Source of the DNA: Cinnamomum chago
Taxonomy: Eukaryota > Streptophyta > Magnoliopsida > Laurales > Lauraceae
Length of the DNA: 64,000 nt
Assembly: GCA_038049695.1 (NCBI GenBank)
Contig: CP142458.1
Location: 61,599,501-61,663,500 of the forward strand
Direction of reading: 5' to 3'
How positions within the stretch are numbered: the first letter of the stretch is position 1; every line of letters starts with the position of its first letter. The notes under the pieces are model-generated. The model was not told the DNA's origin. It searched no databases and saw only the letters and a program-made list of their open reading frames with translations. Positions 34,781 through 47,770 of the stretch are shown here, in pieces. The position numbers and the translations under genes are program-made.

Positions 34781-37700
34781 TGTGAGGCCCCACCCCTTGT
34801 GGACCCTCACTTTTGAATTTGAATATTATAATTATATTATTTATTGTTAATTATGCTAATTAATAGGGATTAGTAACGGGTGGATAGATATTTTCCTAAG
34901 TTTTAATTTGATTAGGCTTATTTTGTGTTTTATAGAATGGATAGGGTGTCATTTATAAATGTTATAGGGTTCTAGAAGTTTTGAGGCCTTACTAGTAAAT
35001 AAGATTTTAATAGGGGGGTATTCTACTTGAGAACATTCTAGAATTTCCACCAAATGACCTAAATGCCCATGTCTTTATCCATATCTCTATACAACCTACA
35101 ATTCCCTCTCGGTAAATTCCCCCAAAACCCTAGCCTATATAAACTATACTATTGCATTGGGAAATGAACGCTAAATTCGCTTTTAATTATCCCGCATTTA
35201 CCTCTCATTTCACAAAACCCTAGCTAAAACTCTAGTTCTCCAAAACCCTAATTTCATAGGGGGGCGGGGGGGCGAGCGTTCACCTCCTACCTATTATTGC
35301 TACAGTCTCCTAAGGACTTTCTCTTGCTATTTTCATTTGCAATCCGGATTTGAGGCAAGTACCTTATACAAGTTATCATAGAATGCATGTTTTCTGCCAT
35401 TTGATTCTTTAAATTTCAATTCAATTGATGTATGTATGTTTAGAGTTATCTTTTGAGCTTGTTTTATGGTTTTTTGGCCATTGATGGATGAGTTTATCTC
35501 ATTTGGAAGATCAATGGCCGGATGGATTGATAGATGGTTGGGCATTGAAGTGTTTTTATGGTTTTATTTGTTTATTTGATGAATGGAGGGGAATGGAAAT
35601 AATTTGGATAGAATTTGGATGAAGAGGAGTGACTATAACAGGTCTCTGTAAACGAATTGGTGAGGGATTGATCTCTTGAGTTGAGACCGGGATCGAGGTG
35701 GGCCACCTGATGGCCCATCTAATCCGTGGATCCAAAAGAGGACCCACGGGCAACCCTGTAGATGGGGGACCCATGCGAGGTGGGCCAAACAAGGCCCACC
35801 ATCCAGCACTTGATCAGAAAGAGATGGGACTTGTTTAAGGGAAACCGTTCTGGCAGGCCGTTGATTGTAGAACCCACTAGATGATCAGATTGAAGATTGG
35901 GTCCCCACATCTCATAGGGGACCCATGGGCGATCTCAGGGGTGGTGGACCCATTTGGAGTGGATCCTATTTGGCCCACCATCTTAGGGCTCTAAACAGTC
36001 GAGGCGTGACACTTTGGAATATTTTCCTTCTTTTTAATCCGGTTGTGGGGCCTGTGGGATGATTGGACCGTGGATCTGGGCCCAGTCATCTTGCCGTATA
36101 GGCTTAGGTGACCTTGATGGTAGGGTCTGATCGTGGACTTTTGTTCAATGGGCCACTAACCGAAGTCACTCAGATGCTGTCGTCGTTGAACCATTACAGA
36201 AATGGGTTCTGTAATGGGCGATTTCTGAGAACCTGTTGAGTTGGAAAGATAAGAGAGGAAGAAAGGGGAGATGACACGTGTGTGGATAAAGGTGGAGGTG
36301 GGAGATGAATGAGTGGTCCATGTCTTGTGAGAGCATGATAAAGTGTACCCCTCACCATGTGACAGAACTTTAAAAGAATGAGGAGTTAGGTGATCTAAGG
36401 TGTATGGGAATAGGAGAGAAATAAGAGAGAAATAAAGGACTGATGACATGGGGGAGAGGGGTGAGATGATGTTGTGACATAACACAACTTTTTAATTTTT
36501 AATACCTTAGCCCATCTGTTTCAAAAATTAGAAATAAGCCCCATAGTTTTTATGGAACCCAATTAGAATAATTTGACATGCTACTTTTATAATATTTCTT
36601 GACCCCATTAATTTTAGAAATTAGAAATAAAAGATCCCTTAGTCTTTAATGAACCTAAATTGAGTTTGGACCCTTAAGATTTATATTTTTGGAAATTACA
36701 TTAGATTTTAGAATTCAAATAAGCCCTGAGTATTTTATGAACCCTATTACAATAGTTTGTGTATGACCTTGATTTTCCATTAGACCCAGACTTTAGTGCA
36801 AAAGTTGAGTTTGGCCTGGAATCTGTTGATTTAAGTACACCTGTGTACCAGATCAACTGGCTGGTCACCTGGTTGATCGGGTACACTGGAATTTCCAGAA
36901 TCCAAACCAAGTCCCAACCTTGATTCCTGTGGAGCAGATCGACCCGACATTTGCCAGGTCGACCTGCCACACTGTGAACACTAAGTTGCGAGTTTAACCT
37001 TTGTTTTATGATTGATCGATTGTGGGGCCCATTGACCATTCAAATGAACTTCCATCAATGTGTCAAGCACGAGTAAATGGTGTGGCTCGACCTTGACTCG
37101 TGGGGACCACCAAGTAGGGTTTAGGGATTGGAATTGTTAGTGATTCGACCCTTAAATGTAGTCAAAGATGCCCATAACTTCAGTAGCACCAAATATAACA
37201 TTTTTGGCATCTGAGACTGCAGTTAGGGATCCAATTATCTGATGAGGCCCTGAACCTGAGAGTGGACCATTACCTAAGTTGGACCCTTGCTTTATTCTAT
37301 TTGATTCTATTGCTTGGAGGTTATTATACATTGTACTTCTTTTATATCTTTGTTCTTGTTATAAACCTGTTAATTAAATGAGAAATGAAGGACCTGAACC
37401 TAGGACTTCCTAGAGGTGACCTGGTGATATAGTTTGGAGGAATTTGACCCGTGTCTGTGTCTAGGCGGGCCCTCATACGGCCTAAGTTGTATGTGTGAAC
37501 CCTACGATGGAGAGGTTGTTATGATTAGAGTTGTAACTCATTTTGGATGAGTGTGGATTGTTTGATGTTGGATTGAGATTGGTGATCTCTCCCGAACTGT
37601 TTAGACTAAGGGCGTGACTTGGTGGGCCTTAGTATGGACCCAATGATTGGTACTTGGACCTCTTAGGGACTTGTTAGAACCTTGCTCGCGCAAGGCAAGC

Positions 37701-38664
37701 CTAGACAGACACAGACTTGTACGTTGGTTTCCTGAGTCGGCACGAACATTCACTCAGTTGTTTTAAGCCCAGCCTGTTGACTGATCATCACTGGTAGGAG
37801 CTATTTATGAGTGTTGAGTGGGATATCATGATGAGCTGTGTTTTAGACGGACGGTGTGATACCGGGTCCGGTCTTATGAGTGATGAGTGTTTGAGATTGA
37901 TGAGTGATTTGCGGGGTTAGTTATCCCCAAAACTGGTGAGATTTCCCCACCGCAACTGTGTTCAGTATAGGAGGGTCGCGGTATAATATCCCGCGGTATT
38001 CAGCTTGTGTGAATGTGCCACGTTGAATAGATAGATTGACTTATCTTAATTTCCGGATTCTAAATGTTTATCTTGCTCAATTGCCTAGTATTTATACCAT
38101 GGATATTCTTATTGATCTTATTATTGTCTCTACTCTTTTGATGCATATATCCTATGTTATTTGTATATTGTAACTTGCCAGATCCTTGGATGTGACCCAT
38201 TCTTGTTACTCAGGTGTTGACCCCGATTATGAAGACGACGCGTTCGTTGAGGTGCCCATAGCCGGAGACTATGGATGGAGACCAGCCGACCAGGGGGTCG
38301 AGCTGGAGGATGGAGCACCTGTACCGGGGGCTTGAGTGTTATCTTTTTTTTTTGTTTGAGTGTCTTTTTGTAGTGAGCAGGGAGTTAGTCTGATATGTTT
38401 ATAAACATGTTCTTAATTATACTTTGAGATTTAGACTGGACTTCAGTCCTGCCCCATTTGATACATCTTTTATAACACCAAATCCTCCCGCTTTATTATT
38501 TATGCTTCCACAATTTTAACCATTGATTATATGTTGGTCAAAAGTTTTAAATTGGACCTCACTGCGGACCTACGATCTTGAAAGTTCTCGGAAATTTTCG
38601 AAAAGTAGCGCGTCAACTTCGGGTACCTTGACGGTTTTCTCGTATTCGGAATTGGGGCGTGACA
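34781..38664. mobile_element. Large solo LTR, probably Ty3/Gypsy, 3.9 kb
   Basis: Begins TGTGAGGCCCC and ends GGGGCGTGACA (TG...CA form), with the perfect 5-bp target duplication CAGGG at 34776-34780 and 38665-38669. No primer site, polypurine tract, gag or pol was seen between the ends. The simplest reading is therefore one LTR left after recombination between the two LTRs of an element with unusually long LTRs. Long LTRs opening TGT(G/C)A(G/C)GCCCC are common in plant Gypsy families. Age cannot be judged from one LTR. Confidence 0.78.
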
Positions 38665-38669
38665 CAGGG

Positions 38670-39212
38670 ACCCACTTGATGAGTGGAACCTAAGAGTCCG
38701 AATTTCTGGGGCCATCACAACCTTAGCGAAACACATGAACCACTTGGATTTGGATTCTCAAACAAGCACCGCATTAGCACATGTAGGCCACACATAGATG
38801 AATAGAAACCTACTAAACCCCATGTAATGCTAGTGCAAAATCCCCTTCCATAACCTTGCAACGCCCCCAAAATCCATCAACATAAACCCTAAAAAAAAAA
38901 CCCACCAAATCCAATCTTCACTCGATGAGAAGCATCTCCTCCAACCCAAATACACAAACAATGTCAGAAAGCTTCTGAGCTCTCTACAAAATTAAACACT
39001 ACAGCAATTCCTACCATTCACACAGAATCCCAAAAACCCCATTCCAAACAGGAGTGAAAAAAATCCAAACTTGTTTAAAGATGTAATAAAAAGCTAGCGA
39101 TTCGTCAACGAAAGAATATATATCTTCCCATACAGATTGAAGAAACAGAAGAAACTTAAATCAACAAGTAATAATCCTAACAAGTAGAAGAGAAGGAGAG
39201 AGAGAGAGTTAC
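38670..39212. other. Spacer or intron between solo LTR and the exon at 39213-39303
   Basis: AT-rich with CCCTAAAAAAAAAACCC-type runs. No independent gene seen. Confidence 0.35.
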
Positions 39213-39379
39213 AGAAAGTGACAGAAGATGGGAGAGGGGTTTTCCGATCAGCTGATCTTGGGAGGTAAGAAATCTTAGCCGTTAAAGCGCTGGTAGAAGC
39301 CATTGCGGATAGAGAGATTGCTGCAGCTGGTGAATGAAGCAGGGGTGCTTCTTTGAGGATGAAAAATATCATTTCTTTA

Positions 39380-39661
39380 GGGCCCGTTTGGTAATTTACT
39401 TTTAAAATAAAGTGGAGTGAAGTGAAATGAAAAGAATGAATAAAATATAAGTAAGTTATGATGATATTTTGTTTTTAGTTGTTTGGAATGGAATATTTTT
39501 TACTTTTTGTATGGGGAAATGTAGATTTTTTGTCTTTTAGTGAGTAAATGTAGTTGCTTTTTTACTTTTTTTTGAAAAAGATGGAGGGAATTTTTGTAAA
39601 AAGTATTTTTGATGGGATGTTTAACTTAACTTGACTTTATTAGTAAATTTACCAAACGGGC
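39380..39661. mobile_element. MITE with GGGCCCGTTTGGTAA ends
   Basis: The left end GGGCCCGTTTGGTAA-TTACT (39380-) and the right end AGTAAATTTACCAAACGGGC (39642-39661) are inverted repeats over about 18 bp with an AT-rich core. GGGCC...TTTGG ends are typical of hAT-derived plant MITEs. The target duplication is unclear. Confidence 0.65.
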
Positions 39662-41618
39662 GTAAAATTTCTAAATTCCCATTTATCTATAAATTGGGAT
39701 TTTTCAAAATAGTCACTTAGTTTTAGCCTAATATCCAAATGGTGCAATCAATCGATAACAACAATGATGCCTAGATGGTTAGAATTTGAAATTAGGTCGA
39801 AAGAAATATGGCTTTTCAAATATAAAGGAACAGGCCATCACATTATATTTAAAAACCCTAACATTCTAAATTCTTGTCATAAACTTTGGTAATAAAAGAA
39901 AAAATAATTTTTTAAAGAGATGTATGTCAATTTTCTATGGCACATCAATGTCGTTTGCCTCATGGAACAGGATAAGATTTAGGAGGTCCTGCCTATGGTG
40001 ACAGTTCGGATGTGCACTCTTGTTGAAGGAAATTTCCAAGAATAATAGAAAAGAGAATGCATAATGTCCTTGGTTGTTCTTCAATTGGTTTGGTACAAGC
40101 TTGGTTGCAAGTTAGGAGTTAGGATAGGGAATTGAGTCAGAAAAGTCTTGAGTTGAAGAAGCAAACACCACCGCAGGGCCTATTTAATTAAAATTTGTGC
40201 CACTCCAAAACTAAACACCCTCCTATTGTTCGGCCTTTCCTCATATCATATTCCAAAAGGAGTTGATCCCACTTTAAGATTGACAGTTTTTATGAAAATT
40301 GCGGTAGCACAATTTCATCCATTACCTGTTAAGTTGACACATTGAATCTCAAGGTTGGATTAAATCCTATTGGGGTAAGACTCAAGGATACCCCATATAT
40401 TTGGGACACTCATTTTGAGCGGCCCGGATTCACACTGAGCAGTATTCTTTCAACTCAGGGTTTTTCTAAGTCAATGCCGCAAAGGATCCTCAATTGCGAG
40501 TTTGAGTCATTTGCAAAAATAATATAATGCATTCATTTTTCAAGAAGGGGGTCACATCAAAAGCACATATCTTCAAAATTTTCCCATTTTAAAAAAAAAT
40601 CAAGAAGCAATCTCCTTTCTCTGTTAAATGACAAAAAAACACTCATTTTTTTACACAAAAAGTCAAAAAGATTTCTTACCAAGTAACTAATTAAAGACAA
40701 AATACAATCAAAACCCACTTATATTTTATTCTCTCTTGATTTCATGCTTTCCTTTTCCTTCATTTTCCGAGAAAATTACCAAGCGATATGAAATAAGTAA
40801 TTCATAAGACTCTTTCTTAAACCTAAGAAAAAGTTTTTGAGGGTTTGTTTGTCTTGTACACATGTGATGTGAAAATACCATTTACATATGTTATACATGG
40901 AATTTATACATGTAAAACACAATGTTATCTTTGTTTGGAATGATCATTTTCACATAAGTGAATATTTAAAAGTTAGATAACACCATTATAAATTTATAAA
41001 TATTTAAGACATAAAAAGTGCATCTTATTTGAGGGTTTACGGGGGTTCATTTTCATGTATACACATACGATGCTTTAATGAGGTGTGAAAATGGTGTCTA
41101 GATAAGGCCATTCATACACAGAAATCTCCACACCTGTTGTAAAAAGCATCGTTAGCTAGTTTGTTTTCACACGGTGATTGCATTCCCATGGCCCAATCAA
41201 CCGCGCTCATTTTTAGTTTCAATCATTTGGGCCCTATATTTGTAATTGAAAGTGTTCAATTTGTTTATTGAACTAATAAACCCCAACACACATAAAGTTA
41301 AAGTTGATTATCCCAAAATCTTCATACAGTTTTAGTAACTTGTGAAAAAGTTCAACCTATAGGATTAATATTTTCCCAAAAAATTTAATCTGAACTTTTC
41401 AATATTATCATATTGATGATGAACATCAATACTTTAGTTTTAATATTTTAAAATTTTGAAAACACCAAAATATCCAATATAACTAAACTACCAGATATAC
41501 TCATTTTATTCAGGTAAAAATATTGATTTCGATAACTATGACAACGTATTTCATAATTGTAACATTTGCATATATAATATTTACCTATCTAAAACCCCGT
41601 TTTCCTATTTCATTTTAA
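39662..41618. other. AT-rich spacer
   Basis: No gene recognised. Around 40840-41170 there are loosely repeated GTGTGAAAATG / ACACATACGATG words, suggesting a further degraded small transposon. Confidence 0.4.
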
Positions 41619-43123
41619 GGGCCTGTTTCTTTATGAGCATTTTTTTATAGGAATTCAGGTTGTCCGTGGATTTAAGAAATCCTGTGAGAAATTTAATGTT
41701 TTTTTGTTGGAATTCCAAGTATTCAAGGCGGTTAGAATTTTTGAATGCCAAAAAAGTAAAATTCCAAAATGTTAGCCCCTCCAAGAGGATTTCAGAATTC
41801 TGAAATTCCGATAAGTTTAGTTGGAGTTCTGGCACCCAACACCATCTTAGTGCTCTCTAAATATTGTGATCAATTATGGCGATTGTAATGGGGTGATCTG
41901 TGGGCCAACTTTGTTGCACCTATGGGCTATAGCCCCGCTTTCCTACACCCAGACCCATTAGTCCACTAGTCTGTTGATATGTATATCAATCGTGCACGCG
42001 CAAGCTTTATGAGATCTTCTGTGATCCTTTGATGGCTATCCGATCAATTAGACCTGGGACGGTCAATTTTAGAGAGATAAAAACTTACATGTGGACTGTG
42101 GAGTAGTTTCTTCTTTTAAAACTTCAACTGTCTATTGCTTGGTAGGTAAGTGCACGAACATCTATGGATATCTATTGTTGGAGGTGGGGCTTGAACAGGG
42201 TCGCAATTCCCTGGCAGGCCCATTGACTCAACTCCAACTCAACCTGGTAATTTTGGGTTTGGGTTAACAATTTCAAACCAACTGATCTTACCTATCAAAA
42301 AGTGGGGCCCATATTTATAATTGCAAGAATTGGGTCTATACAGTTCTGGTCCAGATGGGCCCATATTTAGATTTTTAAACTTAGATTCCATGCTTTAGTT
42401 TCTAAAAAATGGGCCCATGCACCATGTTCCTGAGGTGGGTCTACATTGTAATTCTTACCATCAGGTCCTAAATTCACAACAATAATGGTGGGTCCCATCA
42501 CCCATGTGCTACAATCTATAAAATGTGTATTTTTAGTCATTTATGTAGCAATGAAACATGGAGTTTATTGAAGAACAAGGCTCTCTTAAGCTAAAGCTTA
42601 GGATAAAATCTCGTAAGCTTGTACTTATGGGGCCCACCTTTGGTCCATCCAAATGGACGAAACATATGACCTATCTAAATTGCAAATGTCGACCCACTTT
42701 TGGTCAGATTCATATTTACTGGACCATTGAATCGACTATATATTGATCCGAATGAGCTATTGACCATAAAACTTTTAGGCCTATATGGAAATGATAGAAA
42801 TCACGGTTGTAGCTGATTTTTTTTGCAAAGAGGAAGATCTCATGGAGTCTTTGAAATCCCCCCACCCCCATCCCCATGTGGGCTCTCAGGTGGACCCCAC
42901 CTCATACTTGAGCTTACCTTATCGTAAGCTTGAGCTTAAGAGAGCTGACCCCTTTATTGAATTCAAGAATTTTAAAATTCTCAGGCAAAAATTCATATAG
43001 CAATAAAACGGAGAATTTTGAAATGACAAAATTCATTAACATTTCAAAATTCTAGCATTTGGAGTTCCTAAACAACCTCTAAACATGAATTCTAAGAATT
43101 TCAAGTAAAGAAACATGCCCTAA
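41619..43123. mobile_element. Non-autonomous TIR element, about 1.5 kb
   Basis: The left end AAGGGCCTGTTTCTTTA (41619-) is matched inverted at the right end (TAAAGAAACATGCCCT, about 43107-43122). Both are followed inward by GAATTC-rich sequence (TAGGAATTC and GAATTTC/GAATTCT words). The interior has no transposase and includes dispersed repeat A at 42630-42960. Ends are similar in style to hAT MITEs. No confirmed target duplication. Confidence 0.5.
42630..42960. repeat. Dispersed repeat A, copy 2
   Basis: Counterpart of 7390-7720, same orientation, inside the 1.5-kb TIR element. It contains CCCCATGTGGG and the palindromic CTTGAGCTTACC / GTAAGCTTGAGC pair. Confidence 0.4.
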
Positions 43124-43436
43124 ATCACAAATAAATGATCAACTTGAATGATTTTGGCTACAAATCAATGCCCTTAGAAGGTGGAAAAAAGAAAAAGCAG
43201 AAGCTCGTAGCATTCTTTGAAACAACGATATAAACTGACACATCCAAGCGTGACATATCAACTAAGTATAATAGATGGCCCCAAAATGTGTGATTGCAAT
43301 GGTTCGGATTTATCATGTGGGCCACACGAATAGATTTAATAGGCACCAAAAGATAATTTTTTAGTCCACTCGATTCATCTCGGTTATTTTGTCATATGCT
43401 TTCGGCACAACTCTTTTTTTCTGTTTTTGCACTTGA

Positions 43437-43740
43437 CAATCTCCAAAAAGAAAGGGTCGCAGACAAGGTGTTCGATGAAATGTGAGAATAAGCTCAATCA
43501 AAGGACGCAGACGAGATGTTCGATGAAATGCCAACCCAAGTCCAAACAGATCTATCGATTCCCAAGTCATGGTGAATTCTCTGCTCCATGGTCACCTAGA
43601 TGGCCAACAAGGGTAATTTCTTCCGGATCATGATCTTTGCTTGTTACAATGTATTGTTTTTACATGGTGTTTATTTCTTTCCAATTCAGAAAAACAAAGA
43701 TCTTTCAGTGGGATCGGCCAGGAAACCTCTTAATTTGAAT
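43437..43740 (+). pseudogene. PPR-like scrap, proximal copy
   Basis: Plus-strand VADKVFDEM and, 60 bp on, DADEMFDEMPTQ resemble the A(D/R)KVFDEMP motif of pentatricopeptide repeat proteins. It is collinear with 54345-54600 (shared CGCAGACAAGGTGTT-GATGAAATG, TGCTCCATGGTCA, ATCTCTTC/ATTTCTTC-TGGATCATGAT, TTTTTACATGG), so both derive from one duplicated segment. Too short and broken to name a gene. Confidence 0.35.
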
Positions 43741-45129
43741 ATTGCTTGAGAGCGAGACATTAACCATGTAGAATATTGCTTGATAGCACCAAATCATTGA
43801 CACCATTTATATGAGCACCATTTGTGCACCAATATGCACGAATGAGAAATAGCCTAAGAGTAAATACAACTTAATTGAGTCTCGAAGGTTTAGATTTTAA
43901 GGCCTTAAAGATCAAATAACTAAACATGTGCTAAAAAGGCATTCATTTAAATATGTTTTGGGTGGTTATGAAGGCCAACAATATAGTTTTCTTGTGAGGA
44001 TATGATTGTTTTTTATGTTATTAATCTGTAAATAGCGTTATTACGTATAGTAGTATACTGATTGAATTGATCATTAAGATTTTTAAATTCCATATATTAT
44101 GTGATACTAACCAACAAGTTTTTACCCTTTATTAAGTTTATGATTAAAAGGAGCTACTTCTCCTTTAAAGGGGAGGCTTGAGTTGAAATTGGCGAAGTGT
44201 CATATCAACCCATGCTTGACCCGAGCTGAGACGAGTGAACACTAGCTTGACCTTGGCTTTCGATACAACAAGCCAAGGTTGAACTCAAGCTTAATTGACT
44301 AGACCTGAGCTAGCTTGGCTAGTTGACATCGCTACTATGTAGAAATGGCTATCCAATCAAATACAAATAAATGCTGTTCTTAAGTCCCATGGCCACATGT
44401 ATTTACAAGATTGAGAAATAATTGATGTACGGTCCTATATTCAGTGTAATATTTAACTTCATAGATTTGAATGATGAGATCGATCACTTATGAAATGGTT
44501 GAGATCATTTCATGCACCCATTTGGAATGTATGTTAGATTTATATTTCATATGCCCACATTTTTCTACACAAAGATTTCATTTTATTGATGCCATTACAA
44601 TTGATGCCATTACAAGACACACTCTTATTAGAAAATACGTGCATAAAAAAGACAAGCTTCAACATTATCTTCTTATCTGCGCATAAATCAATATTATCTC
44701 AATAAATACTTAGATAAGATGGTCCTTCAATTAGGTTGATACTTTCCAACGCCTAAATAAAACTCTTTAACTTCAAGCAATTCTACTATGAGAACATAAT
44801 TCATTTGTTTCTTTGTATCCTTTCTTTTGGTGATTCTGTAGAGCAGGATACCCATATTCTCACCAATGAAAGTAAGGTCTGATGCATTCCGCATCTCATT
44901 TCATGGTAATTTCACTTATGTCTGTTACTTGTGATTTCTTCTCAGAGCAGTTGATGATGTATAATCTCCATCACTTGTTTAGGGAACACCACCTTAGCAA
45001 ACTCATGAAGGCTTTGATTGTCTTTGAACATATTACTTGTAAGTCTGTTTCCACTGAAAATCTCCAATAAAAGGATCCCATAGCTATACACGTCCCCGTA
45101 TGTAGATACCTCACCGCCCATACCATACT

Positions 45130-46727
45130 CTGCAATTCAAATACTTCTTGTCTTAGTGAGGAGCAAAAGTTGTACTAGGGCCACTAAAAATTTCAGCCTC
45201 ACCCTTTCTGTAGGATTATGTCTCATCTGCTCAGATGTTTTCGGAATCCAAGACACAAATTAGGTGGAGTCTACAGCTATATTAGTAAATCCTTATATTA
45301 GTCGGCATGAGGATCCTTCCAGTGCATAAAATGAAATGGTTATAAAACAGTAACTAATGGTCTAGATCGATGATCATGTAGTTGCTGGCGGTTCACGGGG
45401 CTTGACTTGAGATATGGTTTTATCCACATGGCCTCATCTAAAATAAAGTATTTTATTAAGGAAGGAGAAGAAGAAAAGTAGGACAAAATCCACCACATGG
45501 AAGCCACTAGTTTGCTACTAATGTGGGAACTGTAAAGTCCCACATCGCTCGTGTGAGTGTCCAAAGATTGGACTATATGCGTGGACGACTCCTTATCTTG
45601 TATAACGCGTTTTAGGTATGCCAATGGAGGTCCAAAACAAAGCCGTCGCTCTGCGCATGAGTGAATGTTAAAGAGATGACCCCAAGTCTTAACACGTTTT
45701 CCATCTTTGGCAGTAAACATAATATAAGAGGTTAAACTTCTTTGAGTTTTACTGATGTGGGACAAGGAATACTCCACCCATACATATAAAGAAAGAAAAT
45801 CCACCTTTTCCAATATCTCAAACCAACCTAAACCAACAACGTATCGGTATTCAACATACACATGGCCTACCTAATGAAATGATTTGTTGAAATTATATAG
45901 AAGGCATGTTGGGGAAGGTAATCATTGACCAAATATATTTATTCATGTAAAAAGATTTTGCCTTTAAAAGTTCTTTCAGAGGAAATTTATACTAAGACAA
46001 AAATTTAACCTCCATAGTAGTTCAACTTTGGTCAGAGTCGAAATGCTTTTGATTGTCATTTTCCCAAAAGAACCTCACTAGAAAAAAAATGTGTAATATT
46101 TCTTTCTATAATAAAACTTTCTCCCCCTCCAAAATGCAATTTTATCATAGGCATGACTACATATTCATATAATGAGTTATGACACTTAAATTCAGTGGCT
46201 CTTTTTACTATTTCCATAATGTGCCCACGGTTCTATTTTTCTCCTATACATACTGCAACTGTGTGGGCAAACTAGATGGTTGTTAGTGAACCAGTGGGTT
46301 TAGATTGAATATGCACCTCGATCATAAAGTCCATTGATAGTTGAGGAGAGCGATTGTATGCTAGGGATAGATGACTTTCGACTTAGGACATCTAGATTTC
46401 ATCTGTAGAATGAAGTCTGTCTTTAAGACAATGTTCTTTAATAATGTACATCGACTCTTGTTTTGTTTTCTAAAATTGTTTGTATCCCTCATTGATAGTA
46501 TTTTCGAATTGCCTTTTTTAGATTATTTTTTTTTGAATAATTTAAAGTCAAATTTTATATAGAAAAGTCTCGACTGTCTTGCAATGGCTGCCTCCTAGAT
46601 GCTCTCAAAATCGAGACTTTTGACAAGAATTGTTTCAAGAGATGGAAAGAGAATGAATTTTCTTGTAGGCATACTCGATATGGATTTTGTGATAAAACTA
46701 CATCACCTTCAACGAATTATATGTTAT
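45130..46727. other. Former receptor-kinase intron filled with repeats
   Basis: Contains an inverted pair around GTCCCACATCG (45539) and GATGTGGGAC (45752) and a degraded block at 46200-46460 related to 48450-48640 (shared CAGTGGG/CTAGTGGG, GA(A/G)(C/T)ATGCAC, CATCTAGA-TTTCATCT). A 173-codon minus-strand frame (45340-45861) has no recognised relative. Confidence 0.4.
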
Positions 46728-47770
46728 CATCATCATTAGGGCCTTGTCTCAACTATGTTGGGGTCATCTACATGAATTATGTTTTTCCATTTTGGTCTAT
46801 CTTGGGCCAAATCCTCGGCTAGGTTGTACCTCTTCATATCTAACCTAACTACTTCTATCCATGTACTCTTTGGCCTATCCCTTTTTTGGTAGGCCATCAA
46901 TGTGCACAAAAAGATTTTTCATGATCACTAGTGATGTTATTGGTCTATGTTGGATATATCCAAACCATCACAACGAGGCTCTCTTAATTTATCACCTATT
47001 GATGCTACTAATGAATGCTCTCAAATGTGCTCATTTCTAATTCTATCTTTTCTAGTTTTACGACACATCATCTCAACATTCTCATTTTTTTCGTACTGAT
47101 TTCGGGCATGTCTTGCTTCTTGACTGACCAACATTTCGCTTCATAAGTCATAACTGGTAGAATCACTGTATTGTAAATTTTTCCTTTAATCTGTCAAGTC
47201 CGACTAGTCTACACCCCAAAAGCTTAAATTGTTAGGAAGCGTAAGACAAATCTACTAAACACCCGCCCTCAAACAGGACGCTGCTCGATTTCACAGTTCA
47301 CAAGTTTCTACCCACGTGATACATGTTTGTCCCATGTGACTTGGGGAATAACACCTCCTTGGGGTTCGAACTCGTGACTTGACGTGACTCTAAGACCATG
47401 TCAAGTTCGACTGGTCCATACATCCCAAAAGCTTGAGTTGTTAGGAAGCAGAAGACAAATCTAATTGACACAATCTAGCTGGTAAGTGCCAATCACAAAG
47501 CACTCAAGAAGTTAGTCTCCTATTCAACCATCCCATTCTTATCCTATGTTCGACATCTTCCTTATTCTCTACATCCTTACTAATTATCGAGATAAGGTAT
47601 TGGAGTGAATCTCTTTGTGCAATCTTTTGTGCTTTAATTCTCACAGGCATTTAATCTCTATGCCACCACGACTGAAGTTGCGATAAATTTTGCCTTTGTA
47701 CAACTAATTTTAAAGCCTTTGGTCTCTAAAGCTTGCCATTTCTCAAGTTTCACATTCTCAATATATGGGG
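46728..47770 (-). pseudogene. RTE-type LINE, 3' end of ORF, split by a TRIM
   Basis: On the minus strand, reading down from 47770: LEKWQALETKGFKISCTKAK, SLQYL-SIISKD, HRIRMGWLN-like, then (after the insertion) RLKGKIYNTVILPVMTYEAK, CWSVKKQ, MRMLR, and WPTKKGIGQRVHG with a decayed IRP/AQDR-EWRN-like tail. This is the C-terminal third of a plant RTE reverse transcriptase. The 3' end is a (GAT)n-type run (ATCATCATCAT near 46728), as RTE elements have. Many stops; dead. The TRIM at 47192-47472 interrupts the PAR-LKG junction. Confidence 0.82.
47192..47472 (-). mobile_element. TRIM (tiny LTR retrotransposon relic), about 280 bp
   Basis: Two short LTR-like repeats of 70 and 74 bp (47192-47261 and 47399-47472) share AGATTTGTCTT-GCTTCC and AAGCTTTTGGG. 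Both run TG...CA on the minus strand. Directly after the 5' copy is a primer site, TGGTCTTAGAGTCACG (47383-47398); before the 3' copy is a purine tract (about 47262-47273). AATCT flanks both sides (47188-47192 and 47472-47476). No protein is encoded, as normal for TRIMs. The LTRs differ at roughly a tenth of sites, so it is old but younger than the LINE it interrupts. Confidence 0.8.

Larger units (their letters stand above)
34549..39303 (-). pseudogene. Possible small two-exon gene split by the solo LTR (unidentified)
   Basis: On the minus strand an ATG at 39303 opens a 30-codon frame, MASTSALTAKISYLPRSADR continuing to PSSVTF, rich in Ser/Ala/Arg and lacking acidic residues apart from one Asp, like a plastid targeting peptide. 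It ends at a GT donor (39213/39212). Past the solo LTR, a frame of matching phase (34667-34549) could follow an AG and encodes FWTCGMRRRVSYPALVMKGK, then EYKICCEQFAAVVGPEGT and stop. Together this is 69 residues with a C-C-CC pattern. The acceptor lacks a good pyrimidine tract and I do not recognise the protein, so the pairing is an inference. If right, the solo LTR lies in the intron. Confidence 0.28.

Noticed and set aside
45340-45861. 173-codon minus-strand frame inside the decayed receptor
   Set aside because: No recognisable family, and it lies in repeat-rich former intron sequence with a GTCCCACATCG inverted pair.
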